Source: Bacillota bacterium | Lineage (GTDB): Bacteria > Bacillota > Clostridia > Acetivibrionales > DSM-1351 | Length of the DNA: 42,305 bases | Assembly (NCBI GenBank): GCA_023441625.1 | Contig: JAEZOA010000105.1 | Coordinates: 1 to 42,305 of the forward strand | Reading direction: 5' to 3' | In this document: piece after piece, positions 23,895 through 32,080 of the stretch | Layout of the letters: every line of letters begins with the position of its first letter | How positions within the stretch are numbered: the stretch's first letter is position 1 | Program-made: the position numbers and the translations under genes | The notes under the pieces: generated by a model | Seen by the model: the letters and a program-made list of their open reading frames with translations, nothing else | What the model was told of the DNA's origin: nothing | The model's database searches: none

Positions 23895-25553
23895 ATGTTT
23901 AAGAGAATCAAAATATTGCTTTTTGTATTTATTGCAATTTTTTCATGCTTGGTAACAAGACTGTTTTATATTCAGATAGTAGGTGGTAATTCATTAGCAG
24001 AGGAAGCATCTGCTCAAAGAACGAATAATGTTCAGATTGAAAGTGCCAGAGGAGATTTTATTGACAAAAACGGTATAAACTTAACCAGCAGAACACCTAA
24101 AATTACATTAGTATTGAAACCAGCTCTATTGAGAGACAAGGGTGAAGAGGTAGAACAAATATGCAGGTTAGTAGGATTGGATTCAGATAAAACAAAGGAT
24201 AATATTCAAAGGCATAATACTCCAATTCTAGTTGAAGTTGATCAAGAAACAAAAACCATAATTAATGAGATGAATTTAGACGGAATTTCATTTATTAATT
24301 CCCTAAACAGATATAACACAGACACAAAGGCTAAGCATTTATTGGGCTATTTAAACCAGGTAGATAAGATTGGAAGTATTGGTTTGGAAAAGTTATATGA
24401 AAAGACTCTAAACTATGGAAATGAAGATTTGTTAACCATATTCACTGATGGTAAAAATGAATTGCTAAATGGTCTTGGATATAGGATTATAAAGGCCGAG
24501 GAAAAGAAAAACAAAAAACTCGATATAAGGCTTACTATTGATTATCATATACAAAGCATTGTTGAACAAGCCTTGGACAAAAGAGGATTGACAGGTGCTA
24601 TAGTTGTTGAGGATGTTAAAAATGGTAATATTGTTGCAATGTGTAGTAAGCCGGATTTTGACCCTAATGATATTGAAAAGTACTTATCAAACAATAAGAG
24701 GCCGTTATTTAATAGAGCAGTAGCACAATACAATATAGGTTCAGTTTTTAAATTAGTTGACCTTGCTGCAATTTTTGAAGCTAACCCAAATTATAATATG
24801 CTTTTTAGCTGCCCAGGATATATTCGAGTGTCAGATACAGAGTTTAAATGCTCTTCATTTGAGAAGGGGGGGCATGGAACAGTTGATATAAATAATGCAC
24901 TTGCAATATCCTGTAATGCGTATTTTATTAATATGTCACTTGATTTAGGTGAAGAAGAAATAATTTCAATGTGTGAAAAGTTAGGTCTAGGAAAAAACAC
25001 TGGTTTGACAAGTCAGGGAATAGATGAGGCAAAAGGCTTGGTTCCATCCTTATCAGACTTGAAAAATCCGGGCGATATTGCCAATATTTCAATTGGTCAG
25101 GGACAAATTCTAGCGACACCAGTTCAAATTGCTGACTTAGTGGCTACAATTGCAAACGGTGGAATTAAAAATAATGTTAATGTTGTAGATTGTGTAGTAA
25201 ATGGTGAAGGCAATAAAGTTAGGGACCTAAAAGTAGTTAGTCAGAAAAGAGTGCTATCTATTAGGACGGCTGACCGTATAAAGACTCTTATGGAGGAAGT
25301 AATCAGTACTGGAACAGGAAAACAGGCAAATCTGGATGGGTATGGGGGAGCTGGTGGTAAAACAGGAAGTGCAGAAACTGGACAATTTATTGATGGGGAA
25401 AAAATTATTCAAGCATGGTTTGCAGGGTATTTTCCATCAAAAACGCCAAAATACTCTGTGGCAATATTTATTGAAGATGGGAAGAGTGGAGGAACAGCAG
25501 CAGCACCAATATTTGCTGAAATTGGAACTGAAATCATGAAAAAGGGACTATAG
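23895..25553 (+). CDS. Class B penicillin-binding protein (SpoVD/PbpB-like transpeptidase)
   Basis: The 552-residue protein has a short cytoplasmic N-terminus, one transmembrane anchor (about residues 6-25), a PBP dimer domain ('IESARGDFIDKNGINL') and a transpeptidase domain. The three active-site motifs are present: SxxK in 'IGSVFKL' (S283), SxN in 'SCNAYF' (S339) and KTG in 'GGKTGSAET' (K489). It cross-links peptidoglycan outside the membrane. No PASTA domain is seen, unlike SpoVD. Its neighbours are not a division cluster, so it may have a sporulation or specialised wall role. Confidence 0.88.
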   Translation: MFKRIKILLFVFIAIFSCLVTRLFYIQIVGGNSLAEEASAQRTNNVQIESARGDFIDKNGINLTSRTPKITLVLKPALLRDKGEEVEQICRLVGLDSDKTKDNIQRHNTPILVEVDQETKTIINEMNLDGISFINSLNRYNTDTKAKHLLGYLNQVDKIGSIGLEKLYEKTLNYGNEDLLTIFTDGKNELLNGLGYRIIKAEEKKNKKLDIRLTIDYHIQSIVEQALDKRGLTGAIVVEDVKNGNIVAMCSKPDFDPNDIEKYLSNNKRPLFNRAVAQYNIGSVFKLVDLAAIFEANPNYNMLFSCPGYIRVSDTEFKCSSFEKGGHGTVDINNALAISCNAYFINMSLDLGEEEIISMCEKLGLGKNTGLTSQGIDEAKGLVPSLSDLKNPGDIANISIGQGQILATPVQIADLVATIANGGIKNNVNVVDCVVNGEGNKVRDLKVVSQKRVLSIRTADRIKTLMEEVISTGTGKQANLDGYGGAGGKTGSAETGQFIDGEKIIQAWFAGYFPSKTPKYSVAIFIEDGKSGGTAAAPIFAEIGTEIMKKGL

Positions 25554-25613
25554 ATGGTGACTGCCAATTCATAACTCTATCAAAAGCTTTTACTATGCAG
25601 ATATTCAGATGGA

Positions 25614-26306
25614 TTAGAAACCAAACCTTATCCTATCCTTATCTGTCGGGATACCGTTGACCACTTTTTGCCACACTCCAGCTTGGAGTACTTCATATTG
25701 TTCAAAAGCACAAGGCAATCCGTTTGCAGTAGAAATGTCACTGCTATCCATAAGCTGAAAATGCAAATGTGGAGCAAAGGAGTTGCCTGAATGACCTACC
25801 CTACCAATAACTTCACCTTTTTTTACACCCTGGCCAACAGCTACCTGAATAGACCCTGTCTGAAGATGGACTAGCGCAGCATATACTTGGTCGCTACATT
25901 CCATAATGATGTAGTTGCCAGCAACAGCTTGTATGTCGTCTTTTTTTGAATCGAAATAATGAGCATTTTTATAAGCGTTAGACATATCTGAACGCAAATT
26001 CGTTCTTTCTCGTTCCTTATATCCATCCTCCGCTTGGACAATAGTCCCGTCGCAAGGTGAATATACTACTTGGCCCCAACAATAATATTCATTTAAGGAA
26101 ACCCCAAAAAGAAGATATTGCAGGAAGCTAACGCGATAAGCGGGCCAACCCTTTCTTTCCCAATCCACTTGTATAAAATCATAAGCATATCTTGTTCCTA
26201 ATTGGTCTGTTCCGTGACTTGGAATTTTTGACCCTGGAGTATTAGGAGATAGCCATTCTCCCCTCAAAGGAAACTCCATAATTATCGGTTCGATCGCTTT
26301 ACTCAT
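25614..26306 (-). CDS. M23 (LytM) family metallopeptidase without a signal peptide
   Basis: The 230-residue protein has the M23 zinc motifs: an upstream H-x-x-D region ('IPSHGTDQLGTRYAYDF') and the 'HLHFQLMD' motif near the C-terminus, with 'VGQGVKKGEVIGRVGHSG' between. M23 enzymes cut glycine-containing peptide bonds in peptidoglycan, but this protein has no visible signal peptide or membrane anchor. It may act in the cytoplasm or need another export route. It overlaps the TetR gene by four bases and is the second gene of that minus-strand operon. The pair differs in composition from the flanking clostridial genes, hinting at transfer. Confidence 0.8.
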   Translation of the reverse strand: MSKAIEPIIMEFPLRGEWLSPNTPGSKIPSHGTDQLGTRYAYDFIQVDWERKGWPAYRVSFLQYLLFGVSLNEYYCWGQVVYSPCDGTIVQAEDGYKERERTNLRSDMSNAYKNAHYFDSKKDDIQAVAGNYIIMECSDQVYAALVHLQTGSIQVAVGQGVKKGEVIGRVGHSGNSFAPHLHFQLMDSSDISTANGLPCAFEQYEVLQAGVWQKVVNGIPTDKDRIRFGF

Positions 26307-26968
26307 CTCATCTCTCCTATCTGGCCACTCTCCCTTTCATTGCTTGAAGTATAGAAAATTTTCTTGAGTTCATCAAAGTATTCGTCAAGTGTTGTAATGA
26401 TATGGTTATAATCCGGATTTGAAGCTCCCAAATTTCTGATATCATCTAATATTTGATTAGTAAAACCTATATTGATCCAAATAATAAACTGCTTACACTT
26501 TTCAATATCCAGACCCGCTCTAAATTTAGAAACATCAATCATATCAAATATTTGATGGTTGCATGCTGATTGCTTTTTGTTGGCTCTTTTCTCAAGTTCT
26601 TTGTTGAATTCCTCAGATTTAGTTGCAATAGAAAGTTTGTCAAACTCAAAAACCCAAGGATATTGCTTTATCAGATCAATTTGAAGTAGATAGGATTGGC
26701 GTAATCTAGTAAAAACTTCTTTTTTCGAAAAATCCATTTTCATAAAATATTCTTTATCAAGAAGTTCAGCAAAGTAATCATATACAGACAGAAAAAGCTC
26801 CTGTTTATTATTTACATAGTGAAACATCAGAGCTTTAGAAATCCCTGCGTCTTTTGCAATTACATTTGTGGATGCGTTGTCAAATCCTTTTAGTGCAAAT
26901 TCTTTTAAGGCAGCATTTAAGATAGCGTTGCGCCTTAGAGGCTCTAAATCCAATAATTTTGTAGTCAT
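26303..26968 (-). CDS. TetR/AcrR family transcriptional repressor
   Basis: The 221-residue protein has an N-terminal TetR helix-turn-helix (about residues 25-55, 'NVIAKDAGISKALMFHYVNN') and a helical C-terminal ligand domain with no recognisable ligand. It heads the operon with the M23 peptidase. Two copies of the palindrome acctaWtaggt flank its promoter, so autorepression is likely. The ATG at 26968 follows AAAGGGG on the minus strand. Confidence 0.88.
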   Translation of the reverse strand: MTTKLLDLEPLRRNAILNAALKEFALKGFDNASTNVIAKDAGISKALMFHYVNNKQELFLSVYDYFAELLDKEYFMKMDFSKKEVFTRLRQSYLLQIDLIKQYPWVFEFDKLSIATKSEEFNKELEKRANKKQSACNHQIFDMIDVSKFRAGLDIEKCKQFIIWINIGFTNQILDDIRNLGASNPDYNHIITTLDEYFDELKKIFYTSSNERESGQIGEMR

Positions 26969-26994
26969 AAGTGAATATCCCCTTTCCTTTGTTT

Positions 26995-27041
26995 ACCTAT
27001 TAGGTCAATTTCATTATATTATCATTTACCTAATAGGTCAA
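26995..27041 (-). promoter_or_regulatory. TetR operon promoter with two palindromic operators
   Basis: On the minus strand TTGACC (27041-27036) and TATAAT (27018-27013) are spaced by 17 bases. The palindrome acctattaggt (26995-27005) lies just downstream of the -10, and acctaataggt (27028-27038) overlaps the -35. Their centres are 33 bases apart, about three helical turns, so two dimers would bind the same face and block transcription. Confidence 0.75.
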
Positions 27042-27214
27042 TAAGTAGATAGCGCCCATGCTCTCACTAACTTCAAATCTATATGCGTAAAAGGTTTCTA
27101 TATACAATAAAGGATTTAATTGGGAAATAGTTAAATATACAGATGTGTTCCATATTGACATTTATGAAGTATTGTGATGATGTGAGGCGAGATATTTAGT
27201 TCCTGGAGGTAAGT

Positions 27215-27306
27215 GTGAAAGAACTTAAATAATAAAAGAAAGGGGGACCGAGTCCATGCCAGTACTTTATGGAGTTTTGTGCCAAATGAGGGGCATGGGC
27301 ATAATT
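27215..27306 (+). promoter_or_regulatory. Leader element C: Shine-Dalgarno, hairpin, start codon (85-aa gene)
   Basis: GGGGG (27242-27246) lies 60 bases before ATG 27307. gtccatgcc (27252-27260) pairs with ggcatgggc (27292-27300), nine pairs including one T-G wobble where copies A and D have T-A. Flanks are 5 and 6 bases as in copy A. The upstream block gtgaaagaacttaaa (27215) starts 27 bases before GGGGG, also as in copy A. In this copy the block reads as a five-codon ORF preceded by GGAGG (27205-27209). Confidence 0.7.
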
Positions 27307-27564
27307 ATGTCAATAATTATAAATAATATGTCATATGACTATAGTAGGATTATTGTTAAGGGTATAGAGTTAGAACCCATAAATAGTGTGTATCAAAAAT
27401 CAGAGGATGGTGATATTAATAAAATTGCCAAAGTCTCTCCTGACAGTGGAAGTACAGCTGTTTTGTCCTACGAGCAAGGGCATGTGAGAAAAGATTATTT
27501 CTTTACTAATTATAATGACGTGGTTGCTCAGAATTATGGATTGATTTTTGACATTAGGGTATAG
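27307..27564 (+). CDS. Orphan 85-aa protein of unknown function
   Basis: The protein begins MSIIINNMSYDYSRIIVKG and is mixed alpha/beta in appearance, soluble, with no signal peptide, cysteines or metal motif. I do not recognise a family. ATG 27307 is supported by the leader element, which places a start codon six bases after its 3' arm. The frame upstream is only the hairpin read through. It is monocistronic: a two-way terminator follows at 27598. Confidence 0.6.
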   Translation: MSIIINNMSYDYSRIIVKGIELEPINSVYQKSEDGDINKIAKVSPDSGSTAVLSYEQGHVRKDYFFTNYNDVVAQNYGLIFDIRV

Positions 27565-27597
27565 CGGTATTTAGTAATTAATCTTAATATAAAGGCA

Positions 27598-27646
27598 AAA
27601 ATAGGAATGGTCTAAAATCAAATAGATTTAGGCTATTCCTTATTTT
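27598..27646. terminator. Intrinsic terminator after the 85-aa gene
   Basis: A 22-base arm (27598-27619) pairs imperfectly with 27625-27646, the arms starting and ending in A and T runs (aaaata...ttatttt). It can work in either direction. Confidence 0.75.
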
Positions 27647-27705
27647 AATGTTATAATTACACATGGTGGGTATATTAACTATATAAAACTTTGTTGAGGT
27701 AGTTT

Positions 27706-28461
27706 ATGGAACTAAAGAAGGTTGCTGAAATAGCCACATGTGCTGGTGAAATACTTTTAAGTAATGGAGCAGAAGCCTACAGGGTTGAAGAAACCATTAA
27801 GAAGATATGCAATTGCTATGGATTTGAAGGAGAATGTATATCTACATCAACTGGAATTTATATATCTGTTATAAATTCGGAGGGTGAAATGGTTACATCT
27901 ATAAAAAGAATTAAGCAAAGAAATGTTGATCTTTATAGAATTGAGAGAATAAATTCCTTTTCGAGAAATCTGAATAATAACCCTTTATCCTATGAGGAAG
28001 CAAAAAAGGCCTTAGGAGAAATATATAACGCACCTAACTTTTCATTTGGAATAAGGATTCTTGCTGCATGTATGACAGCATTTGTCTATACTCTTTTTTT
28101 TAATGGAGCTATATTGGATGCGTTAATTTCAGCTGTTATCAGCTTTCTAATATATATTATGCTTGAAAAAACTTTTAAGGTTGGCTCATTTCAATTTTTG
28201 GAATACTATATAGCTGGTTTTTTGATTGGAGTAATCAGTGTTTTGGTACAATTAGTAATACCTGAAATTAATAAGGATAATGTTATTACAGGAGCAATTA
28301 TAGTTCTTCTACCTGGAGTTGTGCTAACGAATGGAATAAAGGATATTCTTTATGGTGATTTCGTTTCAGGTACTGCAAAGTTTAGTGAGGCCATGCTTGT
28401 TATTATTGCTATAGCTGTTGGAATTGCAACTGCACTTTCATTATCTATGAAATGGATGTGA
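27706..28461 (+). CDS. Threonine/serine exporter family protein, ThrE large part (DUF1212)
   Basis: The 251-residue protein has the DUF1212 N-terminal region ('ILLSNGAEAYRVEETIKKIC') followed by about five membrane helices from residue 110. In many Firmicutes the ThrE-type exporter is split into this part and a smaller DUF3815 part. Here the smaller partner overlaps the last ten bases. The substrate is presumed to be threonine or serine on family grounds only. Confidence 0.85.
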   Translation: MELKKVAEIATCAGEILLSNGAEAYRVEETIKKICNCYGFEGECISTSTGIYISVINSEGEMVTSIKRIKQRNVDLYRIERINSFSRNLNNNPLSYEEAKKALGEIYNAPNFSFGIRILAACMTAFVYTLFFNGAILDALISAVISFLIYIMLEKTFKVGSFQFLEYYIAGFLIGVISVLVQLVIPEINKDNVITGAIIVLLPGVVLTNGIKDILYGDFVSGTAKFSEAMLVIIAIAVGIATALSLSMKWM

Positions 28462-28901
28462 ATTATATGATACTAAAGATAATTTTAGCTTTCTTCGGTA
28501 GTGTTTTTCCAGCAATACTATTTAATATTGATAGAAGGAAAATACTTGCCGCTGGTTTGTGTGGTGCTATTGGATGGACTTTTTATATGGTTGTATTTAA
28601 TTTGACCAATAGTCCAATTGCAGCCTCCTTTGTTGGAGCAATTGTGGTTGGTGTATATAGTGAGACTTTAGCTAGAATACTAAAAACTCCTGCCTTTGGA
28701 TTTTTAATACCGGGTATTTTTCCACTTGTTCCAGGATTTGCAGCTTATACTACTCTTAGATATATTGTAGAAAATAATCTGAATGATGCTTTTAATAAAG
28801 GAATTCAGACAATTGCTGTAGGTGGAAGCATAGGGTTTGGTATAATGCTTTCGACTGCAATATTTAAATTTATTTCAATGAAAAAGAGTAAATTAACATG
28901 A
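28452..28901 (+). CDS. Threonine/serine exporter small part (DUF3815, ThrE_2)
   Basis: The 149-residue membrane protein has about four helices and the motif 'GVYSETLARILKTPAFGFLI', with 'PGIFPLVPGFAAYTTLRY' as in DUF3815. It pairs with the DUF1212 protein upstream, which it overlaps, to form the two-component exporter. An ATG at 28467 would avoid the overlap and is an alternative start. Confidence 0.85.
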   Translation: MDVNYMILKIILAFFGSVFPAILFNIDRRKILAAGLCGAIGWTFYMVVFNLTNSPIAASFVGAIVVGVYSETLARILKTPAFGFLIPGIFPLVPGFAAYTTLRYIVENNLNDAFNKGIQTIAVGGSIGFGIMLSTAIFKFISMKKSKLT

Positions 28902-28952
28902 ATTCTGTTTAATAAACAACGCAAGTTGGTAGTCAACATTGCTTAGTTAAAA

Positions 28953-28977
28953 GCAGGGATTCGTTATGAATCCCTGC
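28953..28977 (+). terminator. Perfect 10-bp hairpin after the exporter genes
   Basis: gcagggattc (28953-28962) pairs with gaatccctgc (28968-28977) over a five-base loop, 52 bases past the stop. There is no T run after it, so it may be a 3'-end hairpin rather than a classical terminator. Confidence 0.5.
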
Positions 28978-29387
28978 CGGTAAATAGCTAATGATTTAAC
29001 TACTTCAGTTTGAAACATGATGAACTTGCTAATTATTTCCCAAAAATAGTCATCCAATTACTGCCCTAATCATCTGTGGCCACCCTCTTGGAGCAGAAAC
29101 AGTGCCTCGGACATTAACTCGACACAAGAAGTTATCCATTACGGGTTTGTGAGAAAAAAAGTTTGACAGAATCAAATTAATCATCTCCCAACGCTCGACA
29201 TTTCAAATCCTTGCCTGCATCTAATAATGTCAATAAACATCGCTAGACATACACAATAACTATAGAGAAATAGAGTAGCCCAATGTTATCATCCCCCCAA
29301 CTTTAATGGCTAAACATTTGCTATTAGATACATTGCTGCATCCAGTAATTATTATGGCATTATGCGAAACTAATATTCATATAAAAT
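28978..29387. other. Gene-free decayed stretch
   Basis: No convincing gene, repeat or RNA was found in these 410 bases. Its composition is mixed, with patches of higher GC around 29050-29140. It contains only short open frames, such as a 29-codon minus-strand frame (29139-29050) without a ribosome-binding site. Given gene remnants on the far side, it is probably eroded coding DNA. Confidence 0.4.
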
Positions 29388-29531
29388 TTATCCATTTTTA
29401 AAATCCATATGTTTTTTATTGTTTTTGTTATTAAAATCCGAACTAGTATTGTCTGGATTTACATTTTTTTCTGATTTATTCTGAGAATTAGATTTTGAGG
29501 ATATTTTGTGTCCTTTGCTGCCCTTAGCCAT
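29388..29531 (-). CDS. Small hydrophilic 47-aa protein
   Basis: The frame begins MAKGSKGHKISSKSNSQNKS and ends KKHMDFKNG. It has a good AAAGGAG site eight bases upstream of the ATG on the minus strand. The protein is rich in Lys, Asn and Ser, with no hydrophobic core, and is probably disordered. I do not recognise a family. It lies alone between decayed sequence and is preceded by an AT-rich region that could hold its promoter. Confidence 0.5.
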   Translation of the reverse strand: MAKGSKGHKISSKSNSQNKSEKNVNPDNTSSDFNNKNNKKHMDFKNG

Positions 29532-29682
29532 ATAAAAACTCCTTTCCATTCTATTATTTTTTCAAATTCCTATACTTATAATTTCTAAATTGGGTATTTT
29601 TATTCAAGGACATTAAAGCTAACTATATGATTTGTAATCAAATCATATTTTTTATAGAGCTTTTTTCACATTTACACAAAAG

Positions 29683-30340
29683 ATGATTTCGGGTGAAAGG
29701 AAGCTAAAGCTACAGCTATATCCTAGTTTGGCTTTCTCGGTAGTAATGCCATTAGTATTAATTTTTGTTTCTGGCCAACATAAGCCATTTGTAGAAACAT
29801 TAAATTCATTACATACTAGCAATAGTTATTTATGGATTTATATGGGAGTAGCGATGGTTAGTTTATCTGTTAATTTTATCAGTATGAGCGAAAAATATAA
29901 GGGTGCTTGGATTTACAAGGTTTTACCTATAGAAAGTCCTGCAATTATTCTAAAGGGCGCATTCAAGAGTTTTTTATTTAAGTTTAATATTCCTTTGATA
30001 GGGATATTATGTATAATATTTGTTTTTCTATGTGGGGCAAGGATTATTCCAGATGTTATATTAATATTTGCAAACATGTTTGTTTTATCAATTTCCTTCT
30101 TTAAGGTATCCTCAAAACAATTGCCTTTTTATAAAGATTTTCAAAAGATGCAAAACGGAAATAATGTTGGAATAACCTTTTTATTAATGGCTACTTGCGC
30201 AGTTTTGGCAGGGATTCACTTTGCATTAAAATATGTAATGTTTGGAGTAACAATTAATTAATATTGCTATTTCAGCTATATTATCAATGGTGCTTTGGCA
30301 TTTTAGCTTTAAGATAAAATGGAAGGATATTGAGATGTAA
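29683..30340 (+). pseudogene. ABC-2 type exporter permease, C-terminal remnant with frameshift
   Basis: The open frame from 29683 encodes a 192-residue polytopic membrane segment starting 'MISGERKLKLQLYPSLAF', which reads like the inside of an ABC exporter permease rather than a true N-terminus. No ribosome-binding site precedes it. The frame stops at 30259-30261, but the +1 frame continues as 'NIAISAILSMVLWHFSFKIK' with a natural-looking end at 30340. So both 5' truncation and a frameshift are present. Confidence 0.6.
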
Positions 30341-30350
30341 ATTGGATGTC

Positions 30351-30613
30351 ATTCTTGCTACATCAAATCAAATTGGTGAAATAATAACGACCATTAATAG
30401 TATTGCGGTCAAACAAAACTTTTAGCATTAAATGCATCTATTGAATCAGCAAGAGCTGGTGAAGCTTGTAAGGGATTTGCTATCGTGGCTGACGAAATAA
30501 GTAAACTTGCAGCTGCCTCCGAGCAAAATACTGCTATTGCTGATGAACTTATTCGCTGTGCAAGTGATTTGAAAGAAACTGTAGGAGAATTTAATTTAAA
30601 AAATCAAATGTAG
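30351..30613 (+). pseudogene. Methyl-accepting chemotaxis protein, C-terminal remnant
   Basis: Two frames together give 'TSNQIGEIITTINSIA' and, after a shift, 'QTKLLALNASIESARAGEA', 'CKGFAIVADEISKLA' and 'SEQNTAIADELI'. These are the signalling-tip helices of chemotaxis receptors. The piece between 'ISKLA' and 'ASEQNTAI' is shorter than in intact receptors, so an internal deletion is likely besides the frameshift and missing 5' end. Confidence 0.75.
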
Positions 30614-30674
30614 TACTAGTGTAATCAAGTTAAATTCAAGTAAATTGTATAGATGTTTGTTTTGATAAATAGAA

Positions 30675-30718
30675 AAACAAAGGCTCCTACTGAAAATTAC
30701 GGATAGGAGCCTTTGTTT
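30675..30718. terminator. Strong bidirectional intrinsic terminator
   Basis: aaacaaaggctccta (30675-30689) pairs perfectly with taggagcctttgttt (30704-30718). It lies beyond the 3' end of the minus-strand HD-GYP gene and works from either side. Confidence 0.85.
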
Positions 30719-30791
30719 AGTAGTAGCTTAGAATATTGAAGAGTTGTGTACAATTTGACGGAGGAAAGAGAGGAGTGCTGGCAAGTAAAAT

Positions 30792-31853
30792 CTACGCAGT
30801 GTAATCGGCCAAAGTATTATTGTCTACCATTTCAAATAAAAGATTAACTACGGTGCTGTCAAGAGCTCCCATTTCTACGTCTTCGTACATTATTTTTTTA
30901 ACTAAATCCATCTGCATTTTCGCTCTATAGGGTCTGTCAGAGGTCAATGCATCAAAGATATCAGCAACTGACAAAATTCTAGCATTTAATGTAACTTCTT
31001 CATTCTTCAAACCATCTGGATAGCCTTTTCCATTAAGCTTTTCATGATGGTGCTTAACTGCATCAAGGCAAGGAGCTAAGCAATTTAGAGGTTTGCATAT
31101 TGTTTCACCAACGACAGTATGTTTCTTCATAATATTAAATTCTTCATCAGTAAGTTTGCCGGGCTTATTTAATATACTCTCTGGCACACCGACCTTTCCA
31201 ATATCATGAATTACTCCACTGATTTCAAGGTTTATCAAGTCCTCGCCGTTAATACCTAACTTCTGACCCAGAAGTTTACTAATGGCAGCCACTCTTCTAG
31301 TATGACCATCGGTATAGGAATCCTTTGCTTCAATAACATTTGCAAGAGTTATAATCAGATTTTTCATATTGTCTACTTCTTTTTCGTAGTCAAGCTTTAA
31401 TAAGCTGTATAGGCGCTCAATTTCATCATTGGAGCTTTTTAGCTCAACACACTTTAAACTTAAGTCATCAGATAATTGCTTTTTTTCGATTCCATTTTGT
31501 ATTATTCTAGTCAAATCTGAATTATTCCAAGGCTTCTCTAAATAGTAATATATACCAACTTCATTTATACTTCTAATGGCATTTTCCTTGTCTGCATAAC
31601 CAGTTAAAAGGATTGTAACTATATCAGGGTTTATTTGTTTTACATTTCCTAAAAATTCTATTCCATTCATACCAGGCATCATAAAATCAGATATTATTAA
31701 ATCCACCTTTTTTTCAAGTAGTAACTCACAACTTAGGGCCTCTATAGGATCATTGTATACTATGACAGTATGCTTTAAAACCACCTTTATAAGTGTGGCT
31801 AAGGTAGATGTTATCATTTTTTCATCGTCAACAATTAGGATTGTTTTATTCAT
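30792..31853 (-). CDS. Response regulator with HD-GYP phosphodiesterase domain
   Basis: The 353-residue protein has a receiver domain (residues 1-120, phospho-acceptor aspartate in 'DLIISDFMMPGMNGIEF', conserved lysine in 'YYLEKPWNN'), a linker helix and an HD-GYP domain. The latter shows 'HTRRVAAISKLLG', 'VIHDIGKVGVPESIL' and 'HHHEKLNGKGYPDGL'. HD-GYP proteins hydrolyse cyclic di-GMP or a related dinucleotide. N replaces the common D before GKGYP. It is divergent from the histidine kinase gene at 32081, a likely partner. Confidence 0.88.
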   Translation of the reverse strand: MNKTILIVDDEKMITSTLATLIKVVLKHTVIVYNDPIEALSCELLLEKKVDLIISDFMMPGMNGIEFLGNVKQINPDIVTILLTGYADKENAIRSINEVGIYYYLEKPWNNSDLTRIIQNGIEKKQLSDDLSLKCVELKSSNDEIERLYSLLKLDYEKEVDNMKNLIITLANVIEAKDSYTDGHTRRVAAISKLLGQKLGINGEDLINLEISGVIHDIGKVGVPESILNKPGKLTDEEFNIMKKHTVVGETICKPLNCLAPCLDAVKHHHEKLNGKGYPDGLKNEEVTLNARILSVADIFDALTSDRPYRAKMQMDLVKKIMYEDVEMGALDSTVVNLLFEMVDNNTLADYTA

Positions 31854-32018
31854 ATTATATTTAGTCCTTTCAGCAATGTTATATAGAAATTAAATACCAT
31901 AAATTTAAAACTATCAATAATAGATATTTAGATAATTGTACCATATTTTTTAAGAAATTTTACCTTATTTCTCATAAATCATCTTTATTTTCAAAAAATA
32001 TGTTGGATTATATAACTA

Positions 32019-32048
32019 TTGCTAAAATATTAATGAAAATGATATAAT
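32019..32048 (+). promoter_or_regulatory. Candidate promoter of the histidine kinase gene
   Basis: TTGCTA (32019-32024) and a consensus TATAAT (32043-32048) are 18 bases apart, 33 bases before the GTG start. Confidence 0.55.
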
Positions 32049-32080
32049 TTAGCAATAATTGGAGTAAGGGGGAGATTAGA

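Noticed and set aside
27155..27183. TTGACA with TGATGT 17 bases on as promoter for the 85-aa gene
   Set aside because: The -35 is perfect but the -10 is too poor to annotate.
27215..27232. Five-codon ORF with its own GGAGG before leader element C, as a regulatory leader peptide
   Set aside because: The ORF is kept in copy A but lost in copies B and D, so peptide coding is not the conserved property.
28953..28977. Hairpin as a certain rho-independent terminator
   Set aside because: The stem is perfect but no T run follows, so it is listed with low confidence only.
29050..29139. 29-codon minus-strand frame starting MDNFLCRVNVRG
   Set aside because: No ribosome-binding site, no recognised homology and a decayed context.
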